Assembly (NCBI GenBank): GCA_031406155.1
Contig: JANOGW010000078.1
Span: 1 to 64,000 of the forward strand
Reading direction: 5' to 3'
DNA length: 64,000 nucleotides
Source: JACMNW01 sp031406155
GTDB lineage: Bacteria; Pseudomonadota; Alphaproteobacteria; Rhodobacterales; Rhodobacteraceae
Shown one piece after another: positions 32,261-40,582 of the stretch. The notes beneath the pieces were generated by a model. The model searched no databases, had not been told where the DNA came from, and worked only from the letters and a program-made list of their open reading frames with translations. Made by a program: the position numbers and the translations under genes. Numbering within the stretch: position 1 is the first letter of the stretch; every line of letters starts with the position of its first letter.

Positions 32261-33334
32261 TTAGTTCGTGGCCAGCCAGGCGTTGAACCGCTCGTTCAGT
32301 TCGGCGTCCTTGTCGACCCAGAACGTGGACGAGGTTTCCAGCGCATTGGCCAGGTTTTCAGGCGCTGTCGGCAGGTTCGGCCCCATCACGGTCTTGCCAT
32401 CCTTGTACAGAATCTCGGTGGCGTTGGCGGATTTGCGCGCCGGACCATAGCTGATCTGCTGGGCCTGTGCCTGCAAACCTTCGGTCGAGGTTGCAAACGC
32501 GATGAACTCCATCGCGGCATCTTTATTCGGCGCACCCTTCGGCACGACATACATTTCGTTTTCATAGATCTGGCCATCCCAGACGATCGTGAAGGGCTTG
32601 CCCTCACCGACGGCTGCGTTGAAAATACGGCCGTTATAGGCGGTGGTCATCACAACTTCACCGTCCGCCAGCAGTTGCGGCGGCTGCGCGCCGGCTTCCC
32701 ACCAGACAACCTCTGATTTGATGCTGTCCAGCTTGGCGAACGCGCGATCAAGGCCTTCGGGTGTGCCAAGCGTCGCGTAAACGTCGGCAGGTGCAACGCC
32801 ATCGCCCATCAAGGCGAATTCCAGAACAGCCTTTGCGCCTTTTCTCAAGCCGCGCTTGCCCGGGAACTTTTCAAGGTCGAAAAAGTCCGCAACTACGGTC
32901 GGCACGGTGCCGGTGATCTTGGTGGTGTCATAGGCATAGATGTTTGCCCAGATGTCCGTCGACACGCCGCATTCGGTGATGGCACCGGGCAGGAAGTCTT
33001 CGGTTGCGGGCACACCGTCCGCGCCAGCTGGCAGGGTTGACGCATCGATCGCTTCGAGCACGCCTTCGTCACACAGGCGGATCGCATCGGCATATTCAAC
33101 CGACGCGACGTCGATGGTGACGTTGCCCGCCTCGACCATTGCCTTGATCGGAGTTGCCGGATTGTCGCTGTCGACCATGACGGTGGCGATGCCGGACTTT
33201 GCGGCAAACGGCTTTACGTGCGCTTCGGTCTGGGCCTCGCCGTAAGCGCCGCCCCATGACATGACTGTCAATTCTGCCCGCGCGGAAAAGCCCACGAGGG
33301 TCAGTGCCGTCGACAGGATCAGTAATTTCTTCAT
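32261..33334 (-). CDS. polyamine-type ABC transporter substrate-binding protein (PotD-like)
   Basis: 357 residues with signal peptide MKKLLILSTALTLVGFSARA. The mature part begins LTVMSWGGAYGEAQTEAHVKPFAAKSGI, the pattern of PotD/PotF binding proteins, and continues with EAGNVTIDVASVEYADAIRLCDEGVLEAID. GGGAGCTATCTGAG precedes the ATG at 33334. It is the second gene of the importer operon, after the ATPase gene. Which cationic amine it binds is not visible, but the downstream agmatinase points to agmatine or a similar guanidino compound. Confidence 0.88.
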   Translation of the reverse strand: MKKLLILSTALTLVGFSARAELTVMSWGGAYGEAQTEAHVKPFAAKSGIATVMVDSDNPATPIKAMVEAGNVTIDVASVEYADAIRLCDEGVLEAIDASTLPAGADGVPATEDFLPGAITECGVSTDIWANIYAYDTTKITGTVPTVVADFFDLEKFPGKRGLRKGAKAVLEFALMGDGVAPADVYATLGTPEGLDRAFAKLDSIKSEVVWWEAGAQPPQLLADGEVVMTTAYNGRIFNAAVGEGKPFTIVWDGQIYENEMYVVPKGAPNKDAAMEFIAFATSTEGLQAQAQQISYGPARKSANATEILYKDGKTVMGPNLPTAPENLANALETSSTFWVDKDAELNERFNAWLATN

Positions 33335-33410
33335 CTCAGATAGCTCCCTTGGTTGAAACGATACTCTTTTGATTGGCCACAACACTGCGGCTGCCCGTTG
33401 CTTGGGCGTC

Positions 33411-34511
33411 CTACGGATCAAGCGCCCGAGCATCTTGCGGTGCCCAGCCGATCTTGATCTTTTCCCCCGGTGCCAGCATCCGCTGACCCAAGGTATTGCG
33501 CGATTTGATCACGAAATCGTCCGATCCGGCAACACGAAGCCGTGTCCGGAACATGTCGCCCATGTAGATGAATTCCAGCACCTCGGCGTCGATGGTATGC
33601 GCATCGGTCGGCAACAACTCCGGCTTGTATTCCACCCGTTCGGGCCGGATCGACACCAGCGTTTTCTGCCCCTTGGTGGATACATTCACCGCTGTCGCAT
33701 CAATCAACTCGCCGGTATTCAGCCGCACCGTCGCCCGCCCCCCCGACACCTCTTCCAAGGTGCCGTGCAGTTTGTTGTTCTCGCCGATAAAGCCCGCAAC
33801 AAAGCTGTTGTCAGGGCGTTCATACAGATCAGACGGCGGTGCCAGTTGTTGAATACGGCCATCGTTGAAGACGGCAATGCGGTCCGACATCGTCAGCGCC
33901 TCACCCTGATCATGGGTGACGTACACCACCGTGATGCCAAGACTTTCATGCAAGTGCTTGATTTCAAACTGCATATGCTCGCGCAGCTGCTTATCCAGCG
34001 CGCCCAGCGGTTCGTCCATCAGAACCAGCTTCGGATCAAACACCAAAGCCCGTGCCAACGCGATACGCTGCTGCTGCCCACCCGACAGTTGCGCCGGGCG
34101 ACGGTTGATGAAGGCATACATCTGCACCATATCCAGCGCGCGCTTCACCTTCGCCTCGCGGTCGGATTTGCCCCTGCCCCGCACTTCCAGCGGGAAGGAC
34201 AGGTTTTCGCCTACCGTCATATGCGGAAACAGCGCGTAATTCTGGAACACCATGCCGATGCCACGCTTGTGCGGCGGCACTTGGTTGATCGGGCGGCCGT
34301 CCAGTGTGATCTCGCCATTGGTGGCCGTTTCAAACCCTGCCAGCATCATCAGGCACGTGGTCTTGCCCGACCCCGACGGCCCCAGCATGGTCAGAAACTC
34401 ACCCTTCGCGATGGCAAGGTTCAGGTCCTTGACCACGAGCGTTTCGCCATCATAGCTTTTCTGCACGCGATCAAACGCAACAAACGCGTCTGCGGGTCTA
34501 GCAGCAACCAA
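33411..34511 (-). CDS. polyamine-type ABC transporter ATP-binding protein (PotA-like)
   Basis: 366 residues. Walker A LGPSGSGKTT, Q-loop FQNYALFPHM, signature LSGGQQQRIALARAL, Walker B KLVLMDEPLGALD and switch His VTHDQGEAL are all intact. The C-terminal ~110 residues form a TOBE/OB domain (VSIRPERVEY...). The start appears to be TTG at 34511, six bases after GGGGAG; no in-frame ATG precedes the nucleotide-binding domain. It heads the operon ATPase - binding protein - permease - permease - agmatinase. Confidence 0.9.
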   Translation of the reverse strand: MVAARPADAFVAFDRVQKSYDGETLVVKDLNLAIAKGEFLTMLGPSGSGKTTCLMMLAGFETATNGEITLDGRPINQVPPHKRGIGMVFQNYALFPHMTVGENLSFPLEVRGRGKSDREAKVKRALDMVQMYAFINRRPAQLSGGQQQRIALARALVFDPKLVLMDEPLGALDKQLREHMQFEIKHLHESLGITVVYVTHDQGEALTMSDRIAVFNDGRIQQLAPPSDLYERPDNSFVAGFIGENNKLHGTLEEVSGGRATVRLNTGELIDATAVNVSTKGQKTLVSIRPERVEYKPELLPTDAHTIDAEVLEFIYMGDMFRTRLRVAGSDDFVIKSRNTLGQRMLAPGEKIKIGWAPQDARALDP

Positions 34512-34780
34512 TCCGTTCTCCCCATCTTCCTGCTTGGCGCGTGCCTGTCGGCCGCGCTGTTTTGTTGCATCCGACTTAACCGGATGATCCGTGCGATTGC
34601 AACGAACTTGTCACAAATGCACCCAACCAATCGCGCAATCCGGAAAAATGGCGGCGCCGGCATTAAACCGGTAGTCGGCTAGCACGCTGACGACCCGCGA
34701 TCATCTGTGCGCAGTTGTCTGACAAGCCCGACTGAATCTGCGTTTGTCCGGCCAAGTGGTTTACGTGCCGCTTGAGGGGG
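34512..34780. other. intergenic region upstream of the polyamine importer
   Basis: About 270 bp between the importer operon and the end of the SDR gene. Near 34703-34750 two minus-strand copies of a sequence resembling the repeats at 3779-3836 (TGTCAGACAACTGCG and a weaker one) occur about 27 bp apart. There is also a dyad GTTGCA...TGCAAC (34573-34605 region) that could be an operator. No gene is supported. Confidence 0.35.
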
Positions 34781-35518
34781 CTACAGCCTCAACCGCTTGA
34801 ACACGCGTTCCGGAATGTTGCGAATGATGATCATGATCGCCCACCAGATCGGCCGCACATAGACGATATCACGCCCCCTCGCGACAGCACGCTGGATGGC
34901 TTTCGCCACTTCATCCGGTTCGGCCGTCAGGCGCGCAGGCAGGTCCAGCCCCTCTGTCATCCGGGTGGCAACGTATCCCGGCAGCACCGTGATGACCCGC
35001 ACTCTGCGGTGGGACAGCCGATTTCGAAGTCCCGACAGAAAAGCCGTGAAACCTGCCTTAGCCGACCCGTAGACATAGTTTGTGGCGCGCCCCCGTTCGC
35101 CCGCGATCGAACTGATACCGATCAGGCAGCCCGAGCCGCGCGTCTCAAAGCGATTGGCCAATAGGGCAAGCACGCTGGCAGGTCCGACATAGTTGGTGCG
35201 CATCACATGAACAGCAGCCTCTATGTCGCGCTCACCTTGCACCTGATCCCCCATGACGCCGACGGCGCAGACGGCAATCAACGGCAAATCCGGCAGGGCA
35301 TCGAGGAACGCCGCATGTGTCGTCTCTGCAATCGCGTCGAACTCGTGCAGCGTCACGGATACGCCGTAGCGCAGTTCAAGATCGGCCCTGTCTGCGCCAA
35401 GGTCGGCGGCGTGGCGTGCTGCAAGCTGGAGCGGATGGCCAAGTGCTCCAAACCGGTGTGCCACCGCCCGCGCGATATCCGACCGGGCACCCAGGATCAG
35501 AACCGCGCCTTTGGTCAT
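34781..35518 (-). CDS. dprE2: DprE2-type short-chain dehydrogenase (decaprenylphosphoryl-2-keto-ribose reductase)
   Basis: 245 residues of the SDR family: N-terminal cofactor loop VLILGARSDIARAVAHRFG, active-site Ser in GISSIAGERGRATNYVYGSAKAGFTAF with YxxxK, and a C-terminal membrane-associating stretch (PIWWAIMIIIRNIP). The gene overlaps the DprE1-type gene by 4 bp. In mycobacteria DprE1 oxidises decaprenylphosphoryl-ribose and DprE2 reduces the keto product to decaprenylphosphoryl-arabinose; the same pair of functions is inferred here. The assignment depends strongly on the operon context, since SDR proteins are numerous. Confidence 0.8.
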   Translation of the reverse strand: MTKGAVLILGARSDIARAVAHRFGALGHPLQLAARHAADLGADRADLELRYGVSVTLHEFDAIAETTHAAFLDALPDLPLIAVCAVGVMGDQVQGERDIEAAVHVMRTNYVGPASVLALLANRFETRGSGCLIGISSIAGERGRATNYVYGSAKAGFTAFLSGLRNRLSHRRVRVITVLPGYVATRMTEGLDLPARLTAEPDEVAKAIQRAVARGRDIVYVRPIWWAIMIIIRNIPERVFKRLRL

Positions 35519-36837
35519 AGATCCAGCCGTTCAGACTGTGCGGATGCAAAGACCGGGCGCAGGCCGTCAGTGCGGCGCATCTGCGCGAACACCTGCGCCC
35601 TGGGGTCAGACGCGCGTAGGGTCGCGGCGGTCATCCGACCATCCTTTGCCAGGTAAAACCGCCCGCCATGCGCCACAGCGATCTGATCAAGTCTACCCGC
35701 CAGCGCAAGCGTTCGCGCAGTGACCGGAAAATCCAGTGCCAGAGTATATCCCGGCATCGGAAACGAAAAGCCGCCCTGCGCCCCGCCAAAGCGTTTCAGC
35801 ACTGCCAGAAACGAGCCCTGACCCGCCGCAGACACGGCGTCCAGCAATGCGCGAAGTCCCGGTCGGGACTGATCCAGCGGCAGCACGCATTGAAACTGGA
35901 AAAAGCCCATGCGGCCATAAATCCGGTTCCAGCCGAGAATTGCGTCCAGCGGATAGAAAAAACTATCCCAATCGACCAGTCGCCTACCCAGCTTTCGCGA
36001 CCCGTTCCAGTAATAAATGGCATTGAGGGCGCGCAGCGTAAGTGTATTCAACAGCCCGGACGGCACATCAAATGACAGGCGTGTCACGCGCTTGGGATCA
36101 CAGTTGAACACCCGCTTTCGCTGTTCTTCGGTCAGATCGTCCGGCGTCGCGTGGTCCCCCTGCATCACAAGTGACCGGCCCAGACACTCGCCGCGGCCAA
36201 GGCAATCGATCCAGGCAACCGAATAGGTCGCGCCACCAGATTGATCCAGCAGGGCGATAGCGGCGTCCAGGTTTGCGGCGGGCAGTACGGTTTGCCGAAT
36301 CCATCCGGTTTCGACGGCGCGCAACCGGAAAGCCGCCCGCAAAATCACACCGGTCAGACCCATGCCGCCGACTGTCCAGCCGAAGAGGTCCGTGTTTTCC
36401 TGTCGCGAACAGCGTCGCGTTGTGCCTGTCGCATCCATCAGATCGAACCAGTCGATGACACCGGCGAAGCTGCCGTCGCGGTGATGGTTCTTGCCATGCA
36501 CGTCTGCCGCGATCATGCCGCCAAGTGTCACGAACTTGGTGCCCGGTGTCACGGCCGGAAACCAGCCGCGCGGCAGGAACGTGGCGATGATGTCTGCAAG
36601 CAACACGCCTGCTTCGGCGACCACCTGACCGGTTTGCGCGTCGAACGCCATCAGCCGATTGAAATGGCGCATATGCACGGTGTTTTGAGGGCTGACGGCA
36701 CTGTCGCCGTAAGACCGCCCGTTGCCACGCGCGATCATCCCGCCCGCTGATATCCGTGCCCTTAGCGCGTCTTCCGATCTTGGCGCAAACACCCGCGCCT
36801 GATGTACCGGATACCGCCCCCAACCCGAAAGCTTCAT
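35515..36837 (-). CDS. dprE1: DprE1-type FAD-dependent decaprenylphosphoryl-ribose oxidase
   Basis: 440 residues. The FAD-binding (VAO family) domain contains IARGNGRSYGDSAV and VTLGGMIAADVHGKNHHRDGSFA with His114, and the C-terminal region GYTLALDFP...GGRFYLAKDGRMTAATLRASDPR keeps the active-site Lys398. These match mycobacterial DprE1 (Rv3790) closely from memory, except that the Cys387 targeted by benzothiazinones corresponds to Ala367 here. The enzyme oxidises the 2'-hydroxyl of polyprenylphosphoryl-ribose. The start at 36837 overlaps the GtrA gene by ATGA; longer frames would run into gtrA. Order gtrA-dprE1-dprE2 is the same as Rv3789-Rv3791. Confidence 0.9.
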   Translation of the reverse strand: MKLSGWGRYPVHQARVFAPRSEDALRARISAGGMIARGNGRSYGDSAVSPQNTVHMRHFNRLMAFDAQTGQVVAEAGVLLADIIATFLPRGWFPAVTPGTKFVTLGGMIAADVHGKNHHRDGSFAGVIDWFDLMDATGTTRRCSRQENTDLFGWTVGGMGLTGVILRAAFRLRAVETGWIRQTVLPAANLDAAIALLDQSGGATYSVAWIDCLGRGECLGRSLVMQGDHATPDDLTEEQRKRVFNCDPKRVTRLSFDVPSGLLNTLTLRALNAIYYWNGSRKLGRRLVDWDSFFYPLDAILGWNRIYGRMGFFQFQCVLPLDQSRPGLRALLDAVSAAGQGSFLAVLKRFGGAQGGFSFPMPGYTLALDFPVTARTLALAGRLDQIAVAHGGRFYLAKDGRMTAATLRASDPRAQVFAQMRRTDGLRPVFASAQSERLDL

Positions 36838-37256
36838 GCGCGTGCCTGCGCTCGGACAGCGGTGAAAACAAATCGGCGATCCAGCGTGTACTTGATGACA
36901 TAGCCGACGGCCAGACCCAAAACCGCCCCCAGTTCGCGCATCCCCTCGGTCTGCCAGACCAGCCAAAACGCCGCTTCCATGCCCCAAAAAAATGCCGTCG
37001 TGCCCAATCCTGTGCCAGCGTACAGCGGGAAGCGGTGCCAATGCGCCGCCATGCCGATTGCGCTGTCGTAAAATATCCAGCGCTTATCTAGCAGGTACTT
37101 GACCAACAGCCCCACCACTGTGCCAGTAGCGATGGCAAGCGCAAGTTGGCCCGCGCTGTTGCCCGCAAGCAAAATCAAACGCTGAGTCGCCAGATTTGCC
37201 AGCGTGGCAACAGCTGCGAACGCAGCATAGCGCAGGATCAGACCCTGCCCCTTCAC
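36834..37256 (-). CDS. GtrA-family membrane protein
   Basis: 140 residues with four membrane spans: ILRYAAFAAVATLANLATQRLILLAG, LALAIATGTVVGLLVKYLLDKRWIF, then a Phe/Trp-rich span and AVLGLAVGYVIKYTLDRRFVF. The duplicated VKYxLDKRWIF motif is the GtrA signature. Members move or organise polyprenyl-phosphate sugars; the mycobacterial homologue beside dprE1 is Rv3789. Both ends overlap neighbours by 4 bp (ATGA), so it is tightly coupled to the arabinose-precursor operon. Confidence 0.92.
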   Translation of the reverse strand: MKGQGLILRYAAFAAVATLANLATQRLILLAGNSAGQLALAIATGTVVGLLVKYLLDKRWIFYDSAIGMAAHWHRFPLYAGTGLGTTAFFWGMEAAFWLVWQTEGMRELGAVLGLAVGYVIKYTLDRRFVFTAVRAQARA

Positions 37257-38683
37257 AGCACGGCTCCTGCCACGGCAAAGATCACGATCAGCAACCCACA
37301 GACCTGCGAGGTACGATCCCTCGCCGCATAGACGACCGGATCGTCAGGCATCGCCCCCCTGTGGGTGATCATCACCATATAAGTTACCCAATACAAAAGA
37401 ATGCCGCAAATACCCCCCAGCGCGCGCGGCTGGTCATAAAGCTCTCGCACCATGGGCGAGTTGACATAAAGTGCCATCACCAGAACCGAGACATAGCCCG
37501 CGCACAGGGCGATCATCGATATGATGGGAAGATCCGCCACACGATAGCCGCGCCCCGTTGCGCTCAACTGGCCCCGTTCCATACTGTCGACCAATTCCGC
37601 CTGCCGCTTGACCGCCGCCATCGACAGGAAGAAAAAGATCGCGAATGCCAGCAGCCACATCGAAGTCACCAGATCCGCCGCCACCCCGCCCGCAAGGATC
37701 CGCAATGTGTAAAGGCACGCCAAAACGCTGATATCGATGACAATGAGCCGCTTCAAAGACAGCGAATAGGCCGAGGTCAGGAAGTAGTACATCGCCATGA
37801 CCAGGGCAAAGCGCCATCCCAGTAATGCAGCCATGCCCGCACCAAGAACTAACAGGCCCGCCGCCATCCAACTGCCATGCGATATTGGTACGCTGCCCGA
37901 TGCAAAAGGGCGCAGCCGTTTGCGCGGATGTGCCCGGTCGGGTCCCAGATCCAGCAGATCGTTCAGCACATAAGCGCTGGACGCGATCAGGCTGAAGGCG
38001 ATGAAGGCCATCGAGCTTGGCAAAAGCGCGTTCCAATCCAGCCTGTGCGCAACGAGCATGGGCAGAAAGACCAACACGTTCTTCAGCCACTGATGCGGCC
38101 GCAGCGCGATGAGGTGGGGAGCCAGCGACCGCCCTCGGGTTGTCAGATGCTCGACATCTGTTCCCAGTTTGTCTACGGCGTCATTCAGCGATTTCCGCGT
38201 GTTGACTGTAATCGCCTTTCGGGCGCGCTGCCAGACCGGCAAGTCGGCCGTTCCATCCCCCATATAGGCATAGCCTTCGGCGCTATAGCGTCTTGCCAGG
38301 AACTCCGCCTTTGCATCGCCTTTCAGGTTCACCTGACCATCCGAGCCGTGCACTTCATCAAACAGCCCCAGATGATCTGCTACCTCGATCGCAAGCTTTT
38401 GATCGCTTGCCGTGACCAGTGCCGTTCTGCCGCCATGTTCGCGCCACGCCACGATATAGGCGATCACGGCAGGGTCGTAGGGCAGTGACGCCACATCCAG
38501 TCGTGCGGCCCGAGCGAGATGTCTTTTAAGTTGCGCGCGACCCGATGCCAAAGCGGCAAGCGCAGTGAACGGACTGCGCCAATCACGCCCGAATGCAGAC
38601 CAGAAACTTTCATAAAGCATATCGGATCGCAACAGCGTTCCGTCCATATCAACCACAAGGACTGAATCGATGCTATCTTTCAT
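37253..38683 (-). CDS. HAD phosphatase - UbiA prenyltransferase fusion (decaprenyl-phosphate phosphoribosyltransferase type)
   Basis: 476 residues. Residues ~1-200 are a HAD domain (LVVDMDGTLLRSDMLYESFW, LVTASDQKLAIEVADHLGLFDEV, YAYMGDGTADLPVW). Residues ~200-476 are a UbiA-type polytopic domain (RPHQWLKNVLVFLPML, SAYVLNDLLDLGPDRAHPRKRLRPFASG, the NDxxDxxxD prenyl-binding motif, and YSLSLKRLIVIDI). UbiA proteins of this branch attach phosphoribose to polyprenyl phosphate, and the fused HAD could remove the 5-phosphate. No clear ribosome site separates the ATG at 38683 from a TTG nine bases upstream. The first gene of the dprE operon; related to rhizobial noeC, required for D-arabinosylation of Nod factors. 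Confidence 0.88.
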   Translation of the reverse strand: MKDSIDSVLVVDMDGTLLRSDMLYESFWSAFGRDWRSPFTALAALASGRAQLKRHLARAARLDVASLPYDPAVIAYIVAWREHGGRTALVTASDQKLAIEVADHLGLFDEVHGSDGQVNLKGDAKAEFLARRYSAEGYAYMGDGTADLPVWQRARKAITVNTRKSLNDAVDKLGTDVEHLTTRGRSLAPHLIALRPHQWLKNVLVFLPMLVAHRLDWNALLPSSMAFIAFSLIASSAYVLNDLLDLGPDRAHPRKRLRPFASGSVPISHGSWMAAGLLVLGAGMAALLGWRFALVMAMYYFLTSAYSLSLKRLIVIDISVLACLYTLRILAGGVAADLVTSMWLLAFAIFFFLSMAAVKRQAELVDSMERGQLSATGRGYRVADLPIISMIALCAGYVSVLVMALYVNSPMVRELYDQPRALGGICGILLYWVTYMVMITHRGAMPDDPVVYAARDRTSQVCGLLIVIFAVAGAVL

Positions 38684-38922
38684 CGGTTTCAAGCGCCCAA
38701 AAAACAGGCCCGCCGGTGCGGCGGCTCAAACGTCGCAGTACAGTGCTTGTCGTTTATAATTACCAACATGATAGCGCATGCCGGCACAGTAGTCTATCTC
38801 GCCGAAACTGTCCGAGGGTGAATATTTCGCAGCGGGTGGCCCGCCGCAATAGCGAGATTTCTGGGCCCGAATCGACGAAAAAATGGTATTGTTTCCTATT
38901 GATCAAGGCTCCGGTGGCAATT

Positions 38923-40128
38923 ATGGCCTATATTCTTCATCAAACGCATTCTAATGATTTTGGCAAATGGCCGGCACTTAAATATGCGGTTCTTTGTTAT
39001 GTCGCCGCAGCGGCAATTTACACGGTGGCCCGATATCTACTGCTCGTGAACGAGGGGGGCCATGTCTGGACCACGGGCGATTGGTTGATCAGCTATCGCG
39101 CCGGTTTCGTCAGGCGCGGTCTGACCGGCAGTATGACCTACGCGGTGAGCGATCTCAGCGGCATAAAGGCGCTTTATGTCGCCGCGGCGATGCAGATCGC
39201 GGTATTCGCGGCACTTGTGGCGGCGGTTCTGGTGATGCTGTCGCGCATCAAGGTGACCGTCCCGGTCGCGATCCTCGCCATTTCGCCGGTGTTCATGCTG
39301 ATGCCCTTCTTCATTCTAAAGCTCGCAATGACCAAGGAGATGATAGGGTTTCTCGCCGTAGCTCTGGTCGCCTTGACGGCTTTCACCAGCGCCAGGTGGC
39401 CGCTTTGGGTTGGCGTAGCCGTCTTCACGGTCTCCGGATTTAGTCATGAGATCAATGCCTTCCTTGCGCCGGGTCTGATGGCGCTGCTGCTGATCTTGTC
39501 GCTTGGCGGGGTTCTTGGGCGCACTCAGGCACTCATCGCGGCGCTTGTCGTCGTTGTGGCAGCCGGGACCGCAATCGTAACCTCGATCCTGTACAGCGGG
39601 AACGGCATGGGCGACGCGGTCTGCCAGGTCATGCTGTCCTACGGCGGCAAGCCTGAGTTTTGTGGCCACCAAGGTCCGACAGTATGGCTGGACCGCGATA
39701 TGGCTTATGGGATGCGGTTCACTTGGGAGGCGAACGTATTGACCGGGGTCTGGCCGTGGTTCGTGCTCGGCTTGGTTCTGTCGATGGCGCCGTTTGCCCT
39801 GTTCCGCGTCAAGGATGATCTCGGCGGCCGCCGCACACGCGTCGTGTTGCTTGCAGCATTTTCTGGAATTCTTGCCTTCGCACCGCTGTTCGTTATCGCG
39901 TCCGACTGGGGACGCTGGATCGCGATGCACGCCTTTTGCCTGACGATCCTTACCTTCACCGCACGTCGCCTTGAACTGCTGGAGGAACGGTTTGCGAACC
40001 TGAGCCCTGCTTTTCTGCTCTATAGCCTTGTCTGGGCGATGCCCGACTATGGCGAGCCATTGACCATGGGCGTCCTGCGCAAGATCGAATCACTAGCCGT
40101 CCATGCCGGCCGATTTTTCAGCGGATGA
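38923..40128 (+). CDS. polytopic membrane protein, possible GT-C-type arabinosyl/glycosyltransferase
   Basis: 401 residues with ten or so membrane spans. The first loop carries WTTGDWLISYRAGFVRRGLTGSM, close to the DWLINYxxGFVRRGLxGE motif I associate with uncharacterised EPS/O-antigen-type membrane proteins; an acidic Asp in the first periplasmic loop is expected in GT-C glycosyltransferases. It is transcribed away from the dprE operon, starting 240 bp from it, and would be a logical user of polyprenylphosphoryl-arabinose. Start uncertain: ATG at 38923, with a GTG three codons upstream nearer to AAGG. The sequence is more A/T-rich at its 5' end than its neighbours. Confidence 0.65.
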   Translation: MAYILHQTHSNDFGKWPALKYAVLCYVAAAAIYTVARYLLLVNEGGHVWTTGDWLISYRAGFVRRGLTGSMTYAVSDLSGIKALYVAAAMQIAVFAALVAAVLVMLSRIKVTVPVAILAISPVFMLMPFFILKLAMTKEMIGFLAVALVALTAFTSARWPLWVGVAVFTVSGFSHEINAFLAPGLMALLLILSLGGVLGRTQALIAALVVVVAAGTAIVTSILYSGNGMGDAVCQVMLSYGGKPEFCGHQGPTVWLDRDMAYGMRFTWEANVLTGVWPWFVLGLVLSMAPFALFRVKDDLGGRRTRVVLLAAFSGILAFAPLFVIASDWGRWIAMHAFCLTILTFTARRLELLEERFANLSPAFLLYSLVWAMPDYGEPLTMGVLRKIESLAVHAGRFFSG

Positions 40129-40217
40129 AGCGCATTGAGTGATATGTCAAACCGTTTCGGACGGAACGAGCGCCAGATCAACGCAATTGCATCGGTCTGG
40201 CCAACCACAAAAACAAG

Positions 40218-40304
40218 TGGTGCGGATGAAAGGACTCGAACCTTCACGGGAGTTACCCCACAGCGACCTCAACGCTGCGCGTCTACCAATTCCGCCACAT
40301 CCGC
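40218..40304 (-). tRNA. tRNA-Leu (GAG anticodon)
   Basis: The minus strand reads GCGGATGTGGCGGAATTGG from 40304, with a matching acceptor stem CATCCGC, T-arm GGTTCGAGTCC, a variable arm of Leu type and encoded CCA at 40220-40218. The anticodon GAG lies at 40270-40268 in the loop TTGAGGT. Confidence 0.93.
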
Positions 40305-40349
40305 ATGTTTTGATTGGTCGAGCGGTGTCTAGCTGGTGTCGCAGATGAA

Positions 40350-40374
40350 GGGAAGGGGCTTTTCACCCCTTCCC
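40350..40374 (-). terminator. strong hairpin after the second stop of the peptidoglycan-binding gene
   Basis: GGGAAGGGG (40350-40358) and CCCCTTCCC (40366-40374) pair perfectly around a seven-base loop. It lies 10 bp past the TGA at 40387-40385 on the minus strand, i.e. after the extended reading frame rather than after the first stop at 40583. No long T-run follows. Confidence 0.5.
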
Positions 40375-40384
40375 GGCTGTTTGT

Positions 40385-40582
40385 TCAGTTCCCCAACAGC
40401 AAGAACGGCAGGTGCGCGGCCATCAGGACGACCTGTGCACCGCAGGATGGCACAGGGCCCGCGCCCGGCACGATTGCCGCAGGGAAATCTGCAACCACGT
40501 CAGGGGCAGCGGCTGTCACCTCCGGCGCAGAGAACGGGTCCGCGACCGATGCGTGCGTTCTAGGTGCAGCGGGCACTGCGGC
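40385..40582 (-). pseudogene. in-frame 3' continuation of the peptidoglycan-binding-domain gene beyond a TAA
   Basis: Directly after the TAA of the upstream gene the same frame stays open for 65 codons. It encodes an Ala/Pro/Val-rich tail (SVADPFSAPEVTAAAPDVVADFP) ending in a hydrophobic LPFLLLGN. The composition continues the pattern before the stop (EMIAAPVLDVVAP). A strong hairpin follows its TGA. I read this as the original C-terminus, now detached by a nonsense mutation, or made by read-through. Confidence 0.5.

Noticed and set aside
33369..34682. 437-aa plus-strand frame
   Set aside because: Antisense to the PotA-like ATPase gene, whose Walker and signature motifs are all intact on the other strand.
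40385..40576. a separate 63-aa gene starting with GTG
   Set aside because: It is in the same frame as the gene before it and directly follows its stop; a detached C-terminus explains it better.
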